A DNA stretch of 64,000 nucleotides from positions 2,532,501 to 2,596,500 of the forward strand of contig NC_090172.1 in assembly GCF_024679245.1 (NCBI RefSeq). The letters run 5' to 3'. How positions within the stretch are numbered: position 1 is the stretch's first letter; each line of letters opens with the position of its first letter. The notes below the pieces were generated by a model. That model ran no database searches. It was given only the letters and a program-made list of their open reading frames with translations, and was not told the origin of the DNA. This document shows positions 21,360 through 34,020 of this stretch, one piece after another. The position numbers were made by a program, and so were the translations under genes. The DNA comes from Pseudorasbora parva. Taxonomy: Eukaryota; Chordata; Actinopteri; Cypriniformes; Gobionidae.

Positions 21360-23371
21360 TAGGGCTGGACGATATGGCCAAAATTTCTATCACGATATAT
21401 TTCTTAATTTTGGTCGATACGATATAATTTCGATATCGATATGAACTATATAAAAGCTTTAGAAAAACTACCAAGAACTGCCACAAAGGATGTCTGTACC
21501 TACAAACTTCTGACAAATTAATTTGCCAAGTCTATGAAACCTCCTCCTATAAAACTATATAATATTTTAGAAATAAAAACGGTACAAATAAATTAATGTT
21601 CACCTTTTATTTGTATTTAGCCTTTATACGAACAAGAAATGTGAAATCACCTCAAATAAACATAAGACTCTCACTTCGCAGACGCAGTTTATTGAGCATT
21701 TTCTTTTAAGTTATAAATTTCAGTGAAGAACGATTCATAGCGCTATATTCTCCTTTTATGCAAAACTATACCTTTATCTACTGATGCACAAAAAAATTAA
21801 TAAAATAAGACTCAATTCAGTGGCCTATTTGTGCTCTGTTTGAGATGAGTGCACGCTGCTTTGGCAAGGCTTTAAACACGAGCTAATGATACATTTACGT
21901 GAAGCCATGTCTGACCGTCTTTCACAAGCATTGAAAGGTAATTTAAACGAGAATGAACGCGTTGGTGTTAATACATGACATTGTGTGCAAATGTGGAAAG
22001 TATTAAAACAAATGTGCCACTTGCCTCTTACATAAATAGTCTACATGGATTATTTGTAACGCTTGGCATCGTATCGTTAGACATTAGATTGATGCAGCTA
22101 TGTCGATGTATTGTTACACCCCTAGTCGGCACCTCTCCGGCACATTTTGCAGCACACTGAAACCTGAAGTTTAATATCAGATCTTAAGCCACATTCGCAC
22201 GGGATTCGTATTATCTGGGGACCTCTGGTGATTTGTAATAATTGCAGAGAATGTCGGTGATCTTAATCCCGTGCGAATCGGCCATGTCTGTAATTTGTAA
22301 AGTAAAAATTCCCCCGCAAATTACCTACCATTTCACCGAACACGAGGTCCTGTGATAATATTAGTCCCGTGCGAATCGACATCTCTGTGATTTGGCCAGG
22401 ATTAGGCGGATTGTATATACTTTTTGCAAGCTTTTTTTCTTCCTGTGAGCATTTCTATCTTTATCTTTCACGAAGAATAAAGTCTGCATTCATAATGCGC
22501 ACCGTTCAGTCATTCCCGTGCAGCCGCGCCCGCACGGATTATACTTTCACTTTAGAATGAGTATCAATTTGAGAGTAATCTGATTGAATGGTGTGTTTAA
22601 TATTAACATCAATACTGTTCTGAATGAAAAACAGAACAGAACAGTATAGTACAATGACAATCTTGTTTAAATAGGCGCTTTTACATTTAGCTTTGAAACT
22701 GAATCTTCCGCCGTATATTGTCAGCTTCTCACTCGTGATAAATGAAATCTGATTCCTGCCGCTGGTCTGAGCTCAGTTCATGGCGTCTGTTCACTAACTG
22801 AACGAAATTATATTTATTTATTAGGCTACTGTAAAATAATCAAAACAATATCGATGCCTGTTTATGATTTCATACAGCTATCTATAACGAAAATCATATC
22901 CGGGAGAAGTCAGTAAATTCGAGTAAAATCACAGGCTTTGCTTATCCCGTGCGAATGCGCCACGCAAAACTCAGATGTGGAGTAATGTCTAAATCACAGA
23001 GGTCCAGATAATACTAATCCCGTGCGAATAGTGCTTTAGATAGACGAACTTCCACGCCACTAAAGAAAGTTAGTCTTTCTTCTCTTATCAACTATTTATT
23101 TCTCCTTACTTGTGGAAGCTCGTTCAGTCACATTTGTGTTAAGGTCAGGGAAACTCTCTTTGTAGCTAAAACCGTGGTGCGTAAGGTAAAGTCCGTGGTG
23201 TAGGCCTACGTCATCACACAAGAAGCCAATCGTGTTCTGCTCTTTCTGATGGCATGAGCCCTGAACGTCAGTCATATCGAAATATCGGAAATGTGTTTAA
23301 AAATCATATCACCGTTATTGAAAAAAATTATATCGCGATATATATTGATATTGAATTATTGTCCAGCCCTA
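21360..23371. mobile_element. hAT-type element with exact 8-bp TSD
   Basis: Ends TAGGGCTGGACGATA and TATTGTCCAGCCCTA are inverted. The exact octamer gcacagat lies at 21352-21359 and 23372-23379. Subterminal DNA is full of 'tcgatatcgatat'-like sequence. No transposase ORF was found. It contains a complete PIF/Harbinger-like MITE at 22187-23035, so its own length before that insertion was about 1.16 kb. Confidence 0.87.
22187..23035. mobile_element. PIF/Harbinger-like MITE (3-bp TTA target)
   Basis: TTA at 22184-22186 and 23036-23038 flanks inverted ends AGCCACATTCGCACGGGATT and AATCCCGTGCGAATAGTGCT. The 3-bp TTA duplication fits PIF/Harbinger. The end motif CCCGTGCGAAT recurs inside the element at about 22267, 22364 and 22944, giving five copies in 849 bp counting the ends. 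No ORF of note. Confidence 0.78.
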
Positions 23372-24076
23372 GCACAGATACACTACGCGTTGATCTTGTT
23401 TTGAACTTCTCCATGCGGACATAGCGCGGCACTGTGACTCCGTGTTGCTTCAAGCGGATCGTCCTGCACACGCAATGCTCATACGCGCTTTGTGCCGCTC
23501 TATATTATAATACTTTTGCGCTGTGAAAGCCTTATTAATAGCCTTTCTTGTTCTGCCCTATCTATAATATGTTGCTGCCCCATTAAAAATACATGCTATA
23601 CATTTAAAATTAATGTAATTTCTTAGTATATAGGCCCTATTTCTAATATATTTACTTGGTTTTCATGAATATATTTTGTGTAACATTTTACCAGATTTTA
23701 CAGCTACACCTATTCACCTTTGTGGTTTCCTTTATTTTTCCTCACTAAATGTTTCGATTGTATACAAGTATTGTGCACTCGTGATTTTGTAATTTTTTCT
23801 GCTGAATTATCCACTAATCTAATTTATTCACCATCTATAGTAGTATTTTGTCATAGATTGTGATTTTATATATTTATATAAAATATAATGAAGTTGTCTG
23901 TATTTGTTTGATTGTGTTTAACTCAAAAAAGAGTGATTATCAGTTCAACAGACTGAGGTATAGAAATTCTACATACATTTTTAAACAAAACAGTATTGGT
24001 ATCGGATTGGTATCAGTTTAGTATTGGTATCGACCGATACTCAGAATTTTTAATATCGGATCGGTTCTGAAAAAAT

Positions 24077-24162
24077 GGTATTGGTGCTTCCCTAATATAT
24101 GTATATTAATATCTATCTTGGTATTGGTGCTTCCCTAATATATGTATATTAATATCTATCTG
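24077..24162. repeat. 43-bp tandem duplication at a transposon edge
   Basis: The segment starting 'ggtattggtgcttccctaat' at 24077 repeats exactly at 24120 (43-bp offset), covering the right edge of the 20776-24094 element and its flank. Confidence 0.9.
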
Positions 24163-24278
24163 TCTATATGTATTTATATCTGAAGAATGAGTAACACTTT
24201 AATTTGTACAGAAATGTAAAATATTTTGAAATATTCAGTGATGTTACATCTTTTTCCCCTTTTGTTTGTCAAATACAG

Positions 24279-24725
24279 CTAAATAAAACCAAAGGCCACT
24301 CAGCCACAGGCCACTGCATCTTCTTACAGTGTGTGCAGGTTCCCAGTTTCAATTGATGATGACATGAGGGTGAGTACAAGATGACCATATTTCCAGTGTA
24401 CCATCCTTTTCAGTAGTTCAGTAGTTTACTTTTTTGTAGTACTTGCAGAGTTATTTTAATTGTACAACATTTGCAATGTAGAGAAAGTAACAAAAGTGTG
24501 TTGAAAATTTTAGTAAATTGTTCTCGTGCTATTAATCAGTTTTCAATTTCAGTTTTCAGTTTTAATCATTTTGTGCCCTGAGGTGGAAATGCCCTAATAG
24601 ACAACCAATTTTGTTTTGTGTTTACATTTACATTTGGGTTATTGTTTTCTTTCTCACTTTAGATGCTGGAGAAAAACAGCCTGGCTAAAATATTCAAAGT
24701 GGAAGCTTCTGTCGTGGCTCAATAA
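24279..24725 (+). pseudogene. Spliced ORF fragment of unknown origin
   Basis: Two exon-like pieces join in frame. The first is 24279-24369 (acceptor 'gtcaaatacag', donor 'atgagg|gtgagt'). The second is 24663-24725 (acceptor 'ctttctcactttag'). The joined frame reads KPKATQPQATASSYSVCRFP, then VSIDDDMR|MLEKNSLAKIFK, then VEASVVAQ and a TAA stop. A TAA right after the first acceptor blocks the frame upstream, so it is at best the end of a decayed coding region. I do not recognise the protein. It lies inside the CCCACCCAGCA element, so it may be a transposon-encoded remnant. Confidence 0.35.
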
Positions 24726-24944
24726 TCCGGATTGGGATGGTGGAAGGAGCAGAAGAACAAGCGGTTTATTGATATGTTGATTGATTTACCTAATGTATAA
24801 AATGTAACCAAAAATTTTCATCACTCACCTTCATGCTTTTCCAAACCTGTGAGACTTTTGGTCATCTTCTTTTTAATGAAATCTGAGAGATTTCTGTCCT
24901 CCCCCATTTCACAGTTCACCTTAGAAAGGTAGTAGACATCAAAA

Positions 24945-26395
24945 GCCCCGTTTCCACCACAGGAACTTTACCCAGGAACTAGGAACTTTGGGTGGTACTT
25001 CGTGTGTTTAGACCGCAGGAACCAGGGTCTAAATGAAGTTCCGGGTAAATATTTCCCCCTCCAAACGGCCCTGCTCGCGGGGTAGTACTTTTTCAAAGTT
25101 CAGGAACTTTCGAGGGCGGGACTTGGGCGCTGAACATGCTGATTGGTTGAGCTCACGCAGCATTTAGGTTCAACTCGGCATTTTTAAAAGTCTTACACGC
25201 CGCGCTCATGTTGACAAGAGAGGAAAGTTAATTTTTCTGAGGGGTTAACTTTTTATTTCGTAAGTTATAAGATAATGAAGATAATGTTGGAGTAATGACA
25301 CAGCGTATATTGCCCCAGGCAGTTTTTTACTTGCGCGCCTGACAGAAGAATTATTATTTTTTCTGAGATGATTATTTAAACAAATAAATAGCTTATAATA
25401 ACTAAATCCACTAAATCTTTCAATCGGTACACACAAAAATGATTACTGTCCGCTAGGGCTGTCATTTTTGAAAAAAATCTAATTCGAACGGATATCAAAT
25501 ATCAAGCAATGCATTCGAATATATTCAATTATCTACAACGCCGTCATCTCCAGCAGCTGGAATGTGTTTACGGATGCCATAGCAACTCTCAACGGCCACC
25601 AGGACTTATACGGTTTTATAAAAGCTATTCATTTGTTGTAAAGTGTAATAATCATCTCAGAAAAAAATTTATTCTAATGTCAGGCGCAGTTGAAGAAGTT
25701 GATTGTTTGCTTACATAGGCTTAGGGACAGTGTCATTATGCCAACATTATCTTCATAACTTCTTATGAAATAAAAAGATTATCCCTCAGAAAAATGTATT
25801 TTCCTCTCTTGTCATGCTTGGTGCATGAGCGCGACGTGTGCTCTTCAGTGGCGAAGGCGCGCGCTGTTGTCACATAAGGACGCACACTCAAAAGTAATCC
25901 GGTCAGGTCATTTACATGGTGAAATGTTTCGTTTGATTGATTCATGAAAAGATTTTTCCACCCATCTCAAAACGATTACAATTTCATTCAGTTTGGGCAT
26001 TTTTATTACGATTGAGGTGTTTATATGGAGCATTTTCCTTCAGATTGGACTTTTAAACTGATTACAGTGCTCCATGTAAACGCACCGACAGTAAAAAAAA
26101 AATTGCGCTACATGGCACTTTAAAAACCGGATAGTTTATTTATAGTTGGATTACGGATATTTCACGTCATCTTCGAATGCATATTCGAATATCGAATAAA
26201 AAGTGACAGCCTTGTCCGTCACTGGCTTGGAGGAGCAGTCGCGTGCAGTCCTACATCACCGGACTAATTTGCCTAATCTTCTCGGAACTTTATCGCGGTC
26301 GAAACGCAGACAGTTGCAGGTCTGGGGGGGAGAAAAGTTCCTGTAAAAAAGTTCCTGGTACAAATTGTTCCGGGTAATTTTGGTGGAAACGGGGC
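24945..26395. mobile_element. PIF/Harbinger-like element (GCCCCGTTTCCACCA ends)
   Basis: The left end GCCCCGTTTCCACCA and right end TGGTGGAAACGGGGC are perfectly inverted for 15 bp. Subterminal 'aggaactttaccc' and 'gttcctgg' repeats follow. The 3-bp flanks are aaa (left) and taa (right), compatible with a decayed TAA target. The interior holds another hAT-type insertion at 25455-26212. No transposase ORF. Confidence 0.68.
25455..26212. mobile_element. hAT-like MITE nested in the Harbinger-like element
   Basis: Ends AGGGCTGTCA and TGACAGCCT are inverted. Flanking octamers tgtccgct (25447-25454) and tgtccgtc (26213-26220) agree in the first six bases. Subterminal 'attcgaatat' occurs at both sides. 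758 bp, no ORF of note. Confidence 0.68.
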
Positions 26396-27122
26396 TAAAG
26401 TAATCCATTATGACTCCAGTGGTTTAACCTCGATTTTATGAAGCGACGTGAATGCTTTGTGTTGTGTGTTTTTTTCACAAAATATATGCATCCGTGTTGT
26501 GTTGGCGTGAGGCATGCTTGTGAACATGCGTCAGAGATACATCATTTGTGAATAAAGACATAAGTGTTTTTGTTATTTTGTGCATACAAGGCATCTGCTA
26601 AAAATATCTTCATTTGTGTTCTGCACAAAGTGAAGCAGCAAAACTGTTATCAACATTGATATTGAGCATCAAATCAAGAATGATTTCTGAAGGATCTGAC
26701 ACTGAAGAGTTCACCTTTGATAACAGGAATATTCAATGTATTCATATATAAAAGTTATTTTGTGTAGTAATATTTCACAATATTATTGTTTTTACAGTAT
26801 GTTTGATCACATGCAAGTTTAATATGTGATCAGGAAAGTGTTTTTATGTGTCAATAAATGGTACTCTTGTGAATTGTCTTATTTTGACTAATTATGAATA
26901 TTAAATATAATAGTCTTTTTCAGGCCTAATTTCAACCATGAATGCATAATCACGGTTGAAATTATGCATAGAAAAGACGTCTTTTAAACTCACTTTACAA
27001 CCAGATTTAGACGTAAGTGGGACGTCCTTGTATAGACGTCTTTTCACCTTTCAACCAAATTTGAACGTTGATTAAACGTCTGACAATATCGTCTTTCAAA
27101 CAGGTTTTTGCTGGGTGGGGTA

Positions 27123-27974
27123 TTAGTGTTCGCCTTTCAGAAATATAAAAGCAAACACTATAATACTTTTTTCGCATACCGTTTACTTTCTTTGTTTAAC
27201 AGTTTTATCTAATAGCGTATTAGATATTATTTGACTATTACACAGAGATCGTGAACTAATGAACACGGAGAATATGGGCTCTGATGCTCAGGCATTCTCA
27301 GCGCCGTCAAAACAAAAGTCCCCCTAGGACATAAAAGATCGTGATCTCTACGATTCGCTTGAAAAGTAGATTGTGGACGTCAAGATCGATCAAGATATAA
27401 AATCGCCAGATCGCCCACACCTATGGCTACATAACTGATTCAGTGGATGTGGTTAGCTATGCATTTAGCATTTTAGCCAGCTTGTGTAACAAGAGTGCTA
27501 ACGTGAGGTAGCTTACAGCATACGTCCAAACATCACGTTGTAGATAATTATAAATTGTACTGTTTAAAGTCCATTCTTTAGAATTTTTTACTGTGTTACT
27601 GCTGACCAACACTATTTATTTATAGGCAACCACTGGCTAAGTGTAGCTATTAAAATTTTATAAGTGATTTTTTCTTAAAGTGAAATCTCTGATGTCACTT
27701 CCTCTGTGTGTAAACGTCAAGCGCAGTACCTCACACTTCCTATAGTTGGCGTATCAGTGAGTGAGCAAAAACGTGATACACACTTACACAGATGATTTCT
27801 TAAAATTGTGACATTTCTTGCCCAATGAGATTTTTGCACCAGGTGTATATTTGAGGCTGTAGAACACTGTGAGGTGTTCAGAAAAATGAGGACATCGATT
27901 TTGGTCCTGACTTCTACACATGTCCTGACTTTGTTGGTGTGTATTCATACTTTTGTCCTGATATGTCACAAAAA

Positions 27975-27976
<2 letters not shown>
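27123..27976. other. No gene seen
   Basis: Contains 'ccagatcgcccacacctatg' near 27414, a possible hAT-like right end (see 17717-18985). The rest is AT-rich with no supported feature. Confidence 0.4.

Positions 27977-28023
<47 letters not shown>
27977..28023. repeat. (CA)n microsatellite
   Basis: About 23 CA repeats, preceded by 'tcctgatatgtcacaaaaac', a phrase shared with the dispersed CA-bearing repeat family at 33985. Confidence 0.95.
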
Positions 28024-28025
<2 letters not shown>

Positions 28026-28379
28026 TCACCTCATCCAACCTCACCGTTCATATGGATTTTCTGTGTGAAGTGCGGCTCTGTGGACATTTACGGGTTTAAA
28101 AGACAATTCATATTCAGTAATGTTATCGATTTAACGCCGCTGACACCATCGCATGAGAGCACAATTCGAGCTGGATAATTCCAGACTGTTAGTGAACTGG
28201 ATTTAAAGCTGGTATTTTTGCAGTAAAATATCTATTAAAAAAAAACACTAGGCCAGTTTTATATATTTTGTTCATTTGAGTAGGTCTACCTACAATCGTG
28301 AGATGGTCAGCTTGTCATAACTCCGTTTTGTTTTGAATACGCTAAAGTATTGCTAATGTCCACTTTGGTCTTGTGTGTC

Positions 28380-28719
<340 letters not shown>

Positions 28720-29331
28720 GGCCGGAGACACACTGCAAGCGTGGTGTTTCTGCTGCGTGTCAGCCGTGGGGCGTCTGCCTGGCGTTTTCTCTGTCTTTGC
28801 ACACCAGAAGCGTGTCTGACGCGCTGCTGCTGCTGGGAAGCCCTATACTTCATGTTAAATATAAATATATTGCCTATTGATACACCAAAGACAACGTCGG
28901 CAATAGCCTATTGACCATACAGATCTATGGTATTGACGGCAAAATAGGCTACAGAATATTTCGTTCTGTTGAAGGTTTAATATTTCAAAATCGATAATTA
29001 TGTTGTTTTTTATTATTACAAGTAGGCCTATATCTGCATTTATGTGAACCTAAAGAGTTTCAAACATGAAAATGTCATTTATTAATATGTATTCGTGTCA
29101 AAATGGCATATAAACATCTTTTCCTATGCTATTTTGCCTAGAAACGCTTCCAACACGCTCGCGTGTCGCGTGAAAAATAGGCGTCTCTTCTATTTGAAGC
29201 ATGCACGCGTTTTCCGCGCGGCTGACTCAGGCAGTATGTAAGCGCTAACCGGTTAACATGGGAGCCGAAATAAAAACGGACACGCCACGCAGCCGAGACG
29301 CTCACGACACGCTTGCAGTGTGTCCCCGGCC
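28720..29331. mobile_element. PIF/Harbinger-like MITE with TAA TSD
   Basis: TAA at 28717-28719 and 29332-29334 flanks inverted ends GGCCGGAGACACACTGCAAG and its partner (GGCCGGGGACACACTGCAAG on the minus strand). The subterminal regions are rich in 'cgtgtc' and 'gacgcg'. 612 bp, no gene. Removing it joins 'gcagtgtaa' to 'ggagatag', which matches the uninterrupted paralogue 'gcagtgtaaggggatag' at 30251. Confidence 0.85.
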
Positions 29332-29334
29332 TAA

Positions 29335-29881
29335 GGAGATAGTCCACTAATGTCCACTCTGGTCTTTATTCACACTTTATTCAGAAACTTTTTGTCTGTT
29401 CAGATGATGATCTGGTTCAATTTCTCATTAACGCAATTATCTAATCAACCAATCACGTGGCAGTTGCTTCATTTAGGGGTGTGGTCCTGGTTCAGACAAT
29501 CTCCCGAACATACTGCACCTTTAATAGACACTGATCTGACTTGAGCTGAATTATATTTATTAACATTAATAACCTAATTATCAGACGATCGTCTGTTTTT
29601 GGATGTGTGGTCCTCGGCTCTGGGACTGTTGCACTAAACGCAGAACATACCATAGCGTTATTGAAAATCAATACGGTTACACATAATCGGTGTTCTGCTA
29701 AAAAATAACAAAACATTTCAGCATCAAAGTGGGTACAAATAAAATATGTAAACTCTCTCTCTTTCTCACATGCACATGTTTATGCTGTAATCTGTGTGTG
29801 TTATGTCTTTATGTTCTCAGTATGACTGGAGGATATGTGGCTAATAAGCATTTATAAAATAACACAGCTTCATTACAGCCG

Positions 29882-29885
<4 letters not shown>
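29335..29885. other. No gene seen
   Basis: A short remainder of the dispersed repeat, then apparently single-copy DNA. 'ccaatcacgtggcag' near 29449 is an inverted-CCAAT/E-box-like string but has no context to support a promoter. Confidence 0.4.
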
Positions 29886-29964
<79 letters not shown>

Positions 29965-29968
29965 GTAC

Positions 29969-30014
<46 letters not shown>
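29886..30014. repeat. (GT)n microsatellite, interrupted
   Basis: A long GT run with a 'gcgtgtgtacgtgcgtg' interruption near 29958. Confidence 0.97.
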
Positions 30015-30017
<3 letters not shown>

Positions 30018-30192
30018 CCTGTTTATGTGGTTTATAACTACATGGGTATTACACTGGTATTACACTATAAATGTGGTTTATGAGGACATATCAAATGTCC
30101 TCATAATTCAAATGGCCTTAAAAACATACTAAATTATGTTTTTTTGAGAAAGTAAAAATGCAGAATGTTTCCTGTGATGGGTAGGTTTAGGA

Positions 30193-30233
<41 letters not shown>

Positions 30234-30330
30234 TGGGTAGGTTTAGGGGCAGTGTAAGGGGATAGAAAATATGGTTTGTACAGTATAAAAACCATTACGC
30301 CTATGGAGAGTCCCTGTAAACCACACAGAC
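30015..30330 (+). repeat. Dispersed repeat copy, diverged
   Basis: Shares 'tgggtattacac', 'tatgaggacat', 'aatgcagaatgtttcctgtg' and 'atgggtaggtttaggggcagtgtaagg' with the copies at 28380 and 33805, and holds its own (TG)n at 30197-30232. It ends 'accattacgcctatggag', a phrase also found inverted at 59480. Confidence 0.75.
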
Positions 30331-30745
30331 CAATGTGTGTGTGTGATGAATTACCTCTCCACAGCGGGGTAACTCCGGCTCATGTAGAGCTGAGTGTGTG
30401 TGCCGGTGGCCTGTTGAAGCAGGTCTCGTGTTTAAACTCTTGTTAGGAGATGCCGTGGATATGAAGACAGATGAAGCCGGTGAGTGTCCGTCTGTGATGC
30501 TTCAGCGCTGCATTATACGGCCTACGCTCAGCGCAGGGACGGGTCAAACTGATAGAAAGAGCCTCTTCAGTCGAACATCTGCTGGGTCATTCTACATAAA
30601 GGATGATATTTGGTGCATTTTGAGTCTCTCATTAACATTAATAACCTAATGCAACACAATTTAACTAAAAACTAAATTACTATTCAAAATTGTAATTACA
30701 ATGTTTAAGTAATGCTTAATATGTCGGCCAATATGTTCATTTTAC
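30331..30745. other. Apparently single-copy DNA with a weak exon-like segment
   Basis: At 30448-30480 an acceptor-like 'ctcttgttag' precedes 33 bp ending 'gaagccg|gtgagtg', containing an ATG (MKTDEA). It is too short and isolated to call a gene. Nothing else is seen. Confidence 0.25.
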
Positions 30746-31115
30746 AATGCAAAAAATGCTTTTCTTACTCAGTATTTTTGTCTTGTTTCTAGTCCAAACA
30801 TCTAAAAACTCTTAAAACAAGAAGTATTTACTAGACAAGCAAAAGTAATTGTCTTGTTTTGGGGAAAAATAACTCAACAGTTTTTGCTTAAAATAAGATA
30901 AATAATCTGCCAATGGGGTAAAAATAATGTAGTTTTTTTTATCTCACCCCATTGGCAGATTATTTAGCTTATTTTAAGCAAAAACTCTCTTCATTTTGAG
31001 TTATTTTTACAATAATTTTTACTTGTCTAGTAAAATGTTTTTTAATGTAAGAATTTTTAGATATTTAGACTAGAAACAAGACAAGAATACTACAGTAATT
31101 AAGAAAAGCAGTGTA
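30746..31115. repeat. Fold-back (hairpin) repeat, copy 1
   Basis: Two arms of about 150-170 bp are inverted copies: 'ttttgtcttgtttctagtc' is answered by 'gactagaaacaagacaagaa', and 'taatctgccaatggggt' by 'accccattggcagatta'. The ends are TGCAAAAAATGCTTTTCTTA and TTAAGAAAAGCAGTG. Hairpin elements of this type are known in cyprinids. No coding capacity. Copies 2 and 3 are at 34531 and 35521. Confidence 0.85.
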
Positions 31116-31570
31116 ATGTTACTGATTGCATTTTAGATGTTTTTCCGATGTACAGGGTAATCCATTGCTTTTTAATGAGAAACCTTTGCCGTCATACACA
31201 GATTGAGCATGGGAATGTTATCGTCATGATGAAATTAAATATTTGGGCTATAATTTTGCCACTATGACATGTTGTGATTCTCAAATTAATCAGCCAGCAT
31301 ATTTTTATTTAAATGTTTATTATGCTATTTAGACACATTTGAACACGTAACCCAACCCTAAACCGACCCCATTTGTGTATTATATGAAATAAAACGAAGG
31401 ATATAACAGTAAAAAGTGAAAATATGTCAAGTGTCCTGAGGCTAAACGACTGATTTGTGTGAAGAAAAGACCCAAAGCGACAGCGTCTCCGTCCGCCGTA
31501 GATTATGCACACATTCAAAATTTTAATACTTGCAGAGCAAATCTAAATTTGCCGGAAGTTGTCTGGGTTA
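31116..31570. other. No gene seen
   Basis: Between the fold-back repeat and the mariner element. AT-rich with no supported feature. Confidence 0.4.
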
Positions 31571-32573
31571 CAGGGAGTGCAGAATTATAAGGCAAATGAG
31601 TATTTTGACCACATCATCCTCGTTATGCATGTTGTCTTACTCCAAGGTGTATAGGCTGGAAAGCCTACTACCAATTAAGCATATTAGGTGATGTGCATCT
31701 CTGTAATGAGAAGGGGTGTGGTCTAATGACATCAACACCCTATATCAGGTGTGCATAATTATTAGGCAACTTCCTTTCCTTTGGCAAAATGGGTCAAAAG
31801 AAGGAACAATCGAGCGTTTCATTCAAAATAGTCAACAGGGTCGCAAGAAGCGTGTGGAAAAACCAAGGCGCAAAATAACTGCCCGTGAACTGAGAAAAGT
31901 CAAGCGTGCAGCTGCCAAGATGCCACTTTCCACCAGTTTGGCCATATTTCAGAGCTGCAACGTCACTGGAGTGCCCAAAAGCACAAGGTGTGCAATACTC
32001 AGAGACATGGCCAAGGTAAGAAAGGCAGAAAGTCGACCACCACTGAACAAGACACACAAGCTGAAACGTCAAGACTGGGCCAAGAAATATCTCAAGACTG
32101 ATTTTTCTAAGGTTTTATGGACTGATGAAGTGAGAGTGAGTCTTGATGGGGCAGATGGATGGGCCCGTGGCTGGATTGGTAAAGGGCAGAGAGCTCCAGT
32201 CCGACTCAGACGCCAGCAAGGTGGAGGTGGAGTACTGGTTTGGGCTGGTATCATCAAAGATGAGCTTGTGGAGCCTTTTCGGGTTGAGGATGGAGTCAAG
32301 CTCAACTCCCAGTCCTACTGCCAGTTTCTGGAAGACACCTTCTTCAAGCAGTGGTACAGGAAGAAGTCTGCATCCTTCAAGAAAAACATGATTTTCATGC
32401 AGGACAATGCTCCATCACACGCGTTCAAGTACTCCACAGCGTGGCTGGCAAGAAAGGGTATAAAAGAAGAAAATCTAATGATATGGCCTCCTCGTTCACC
32501 TGATCTAAACCCCATTGATCAATCCTGATTAATCCTCAAAAATACAACTTGCCTAATAATTCTGCACTCCCTG
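31571..32573 (+). mobile_element. Tc1/mariner-type transposon, internally deleted
   Basis: TA at 31569-31570 and 32574-32575 flanks inverted ends CAGGGAGTGCAGAATTATAA and its partner (CAGGGAGTGCAGAATTATTA on the minus strand). About 1.0 kb. It carries one transposase gene on the plus strand, truncated at both ends. Confidence 0.9.
31787..32528 (+). pseudogene. Tc1/mariner transposase, truncated
   Basis: The open frame carries a basic region (GRKKRVEKPRRKITARELRK), then the catalytic core: VLWTDE (first Asp), GGGGVLVWAGI, FMQDNAPSH (second Asp) and WPPRSPDLNPID. Spacing from the second Asp to the last Asp is 37 residues, so this belongs to a DD37-type branch in which the third acidic residue is normally Glu (family knowledge). 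Here the frame runs from NPI straight into a deletion junction, D-Q-S-stop, so the third residue is probably an artefact and about 60 C-terminal residues are gone. The only ATG near the family start (31790) is in another frame and the N-terminal DNA-binding domain is missing. The upstream open codons from 31716 come from the 5' untranslated part. Inactive. Confidence 0.85.
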
Positions 32574-32575
32574 TA

Positions 32576-34020
<1,445 letters not shown>

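Larger units (their letters stand above)
20776..24094. mobile_element. hAT-like element with 'tatcgg' repeats, carrying nested insertions
   Basis: The left end has 'gatgcaccgtttcgatac' and 'ggttccgatcc'. The right end has 'ggatcggttctgaaaaaatg' and 'gtattggtgcttccct', which on the other strand begins AGGGAAGCACCAATACC. These resemble fish hAT families starting AGGGATGCACC (family knowledge). Edges are approximate and no clean octamer is seen, in part because the right edge lies in a 43-bp tandem duplication. A 2.0 kb hAT element is inserted within it. Confidence 0.45.
18986..27120. mobile_element. Large element with CCCACCCAGCA termini, host of a nested stack
   Basis: The left end CCCACCCAGCACCAGACATC and the inverted right end (CCCCACCCAGCAAAAACCTG on the minus strand) share CCCACCCAGCA. 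TA flanks both sides (18984-18985, 27121-27122). Subterminal DNA is rich in 'gacgtc'/'agacgt' (26960-27090) and 'gggcta'. At 8.1 kb it is mostly later insertions: 20776-24094, 21360-23371, 22187-23035, 24945-26395 and 25455-26212. The superfamily is uncertain, as the TA duplication alone is weak. Pairing of these two ends is inference. Confidence 0.5.

Noticed and set aside
18115..27414. One element bounded by AGGGGTGGGCGA and TCGCCCACACCT
   Set aside because: The ends are inverted, but the flanking octamers do not match and the larger CCCACCCAGCA pair lies inside; they may be ends of two unrelated copies.
30448..30480. Host first coding exon (MKTDEA then donor)
   Set aside because: Six codons with no partner exon in the window; splice-like strings this short occur by chance.
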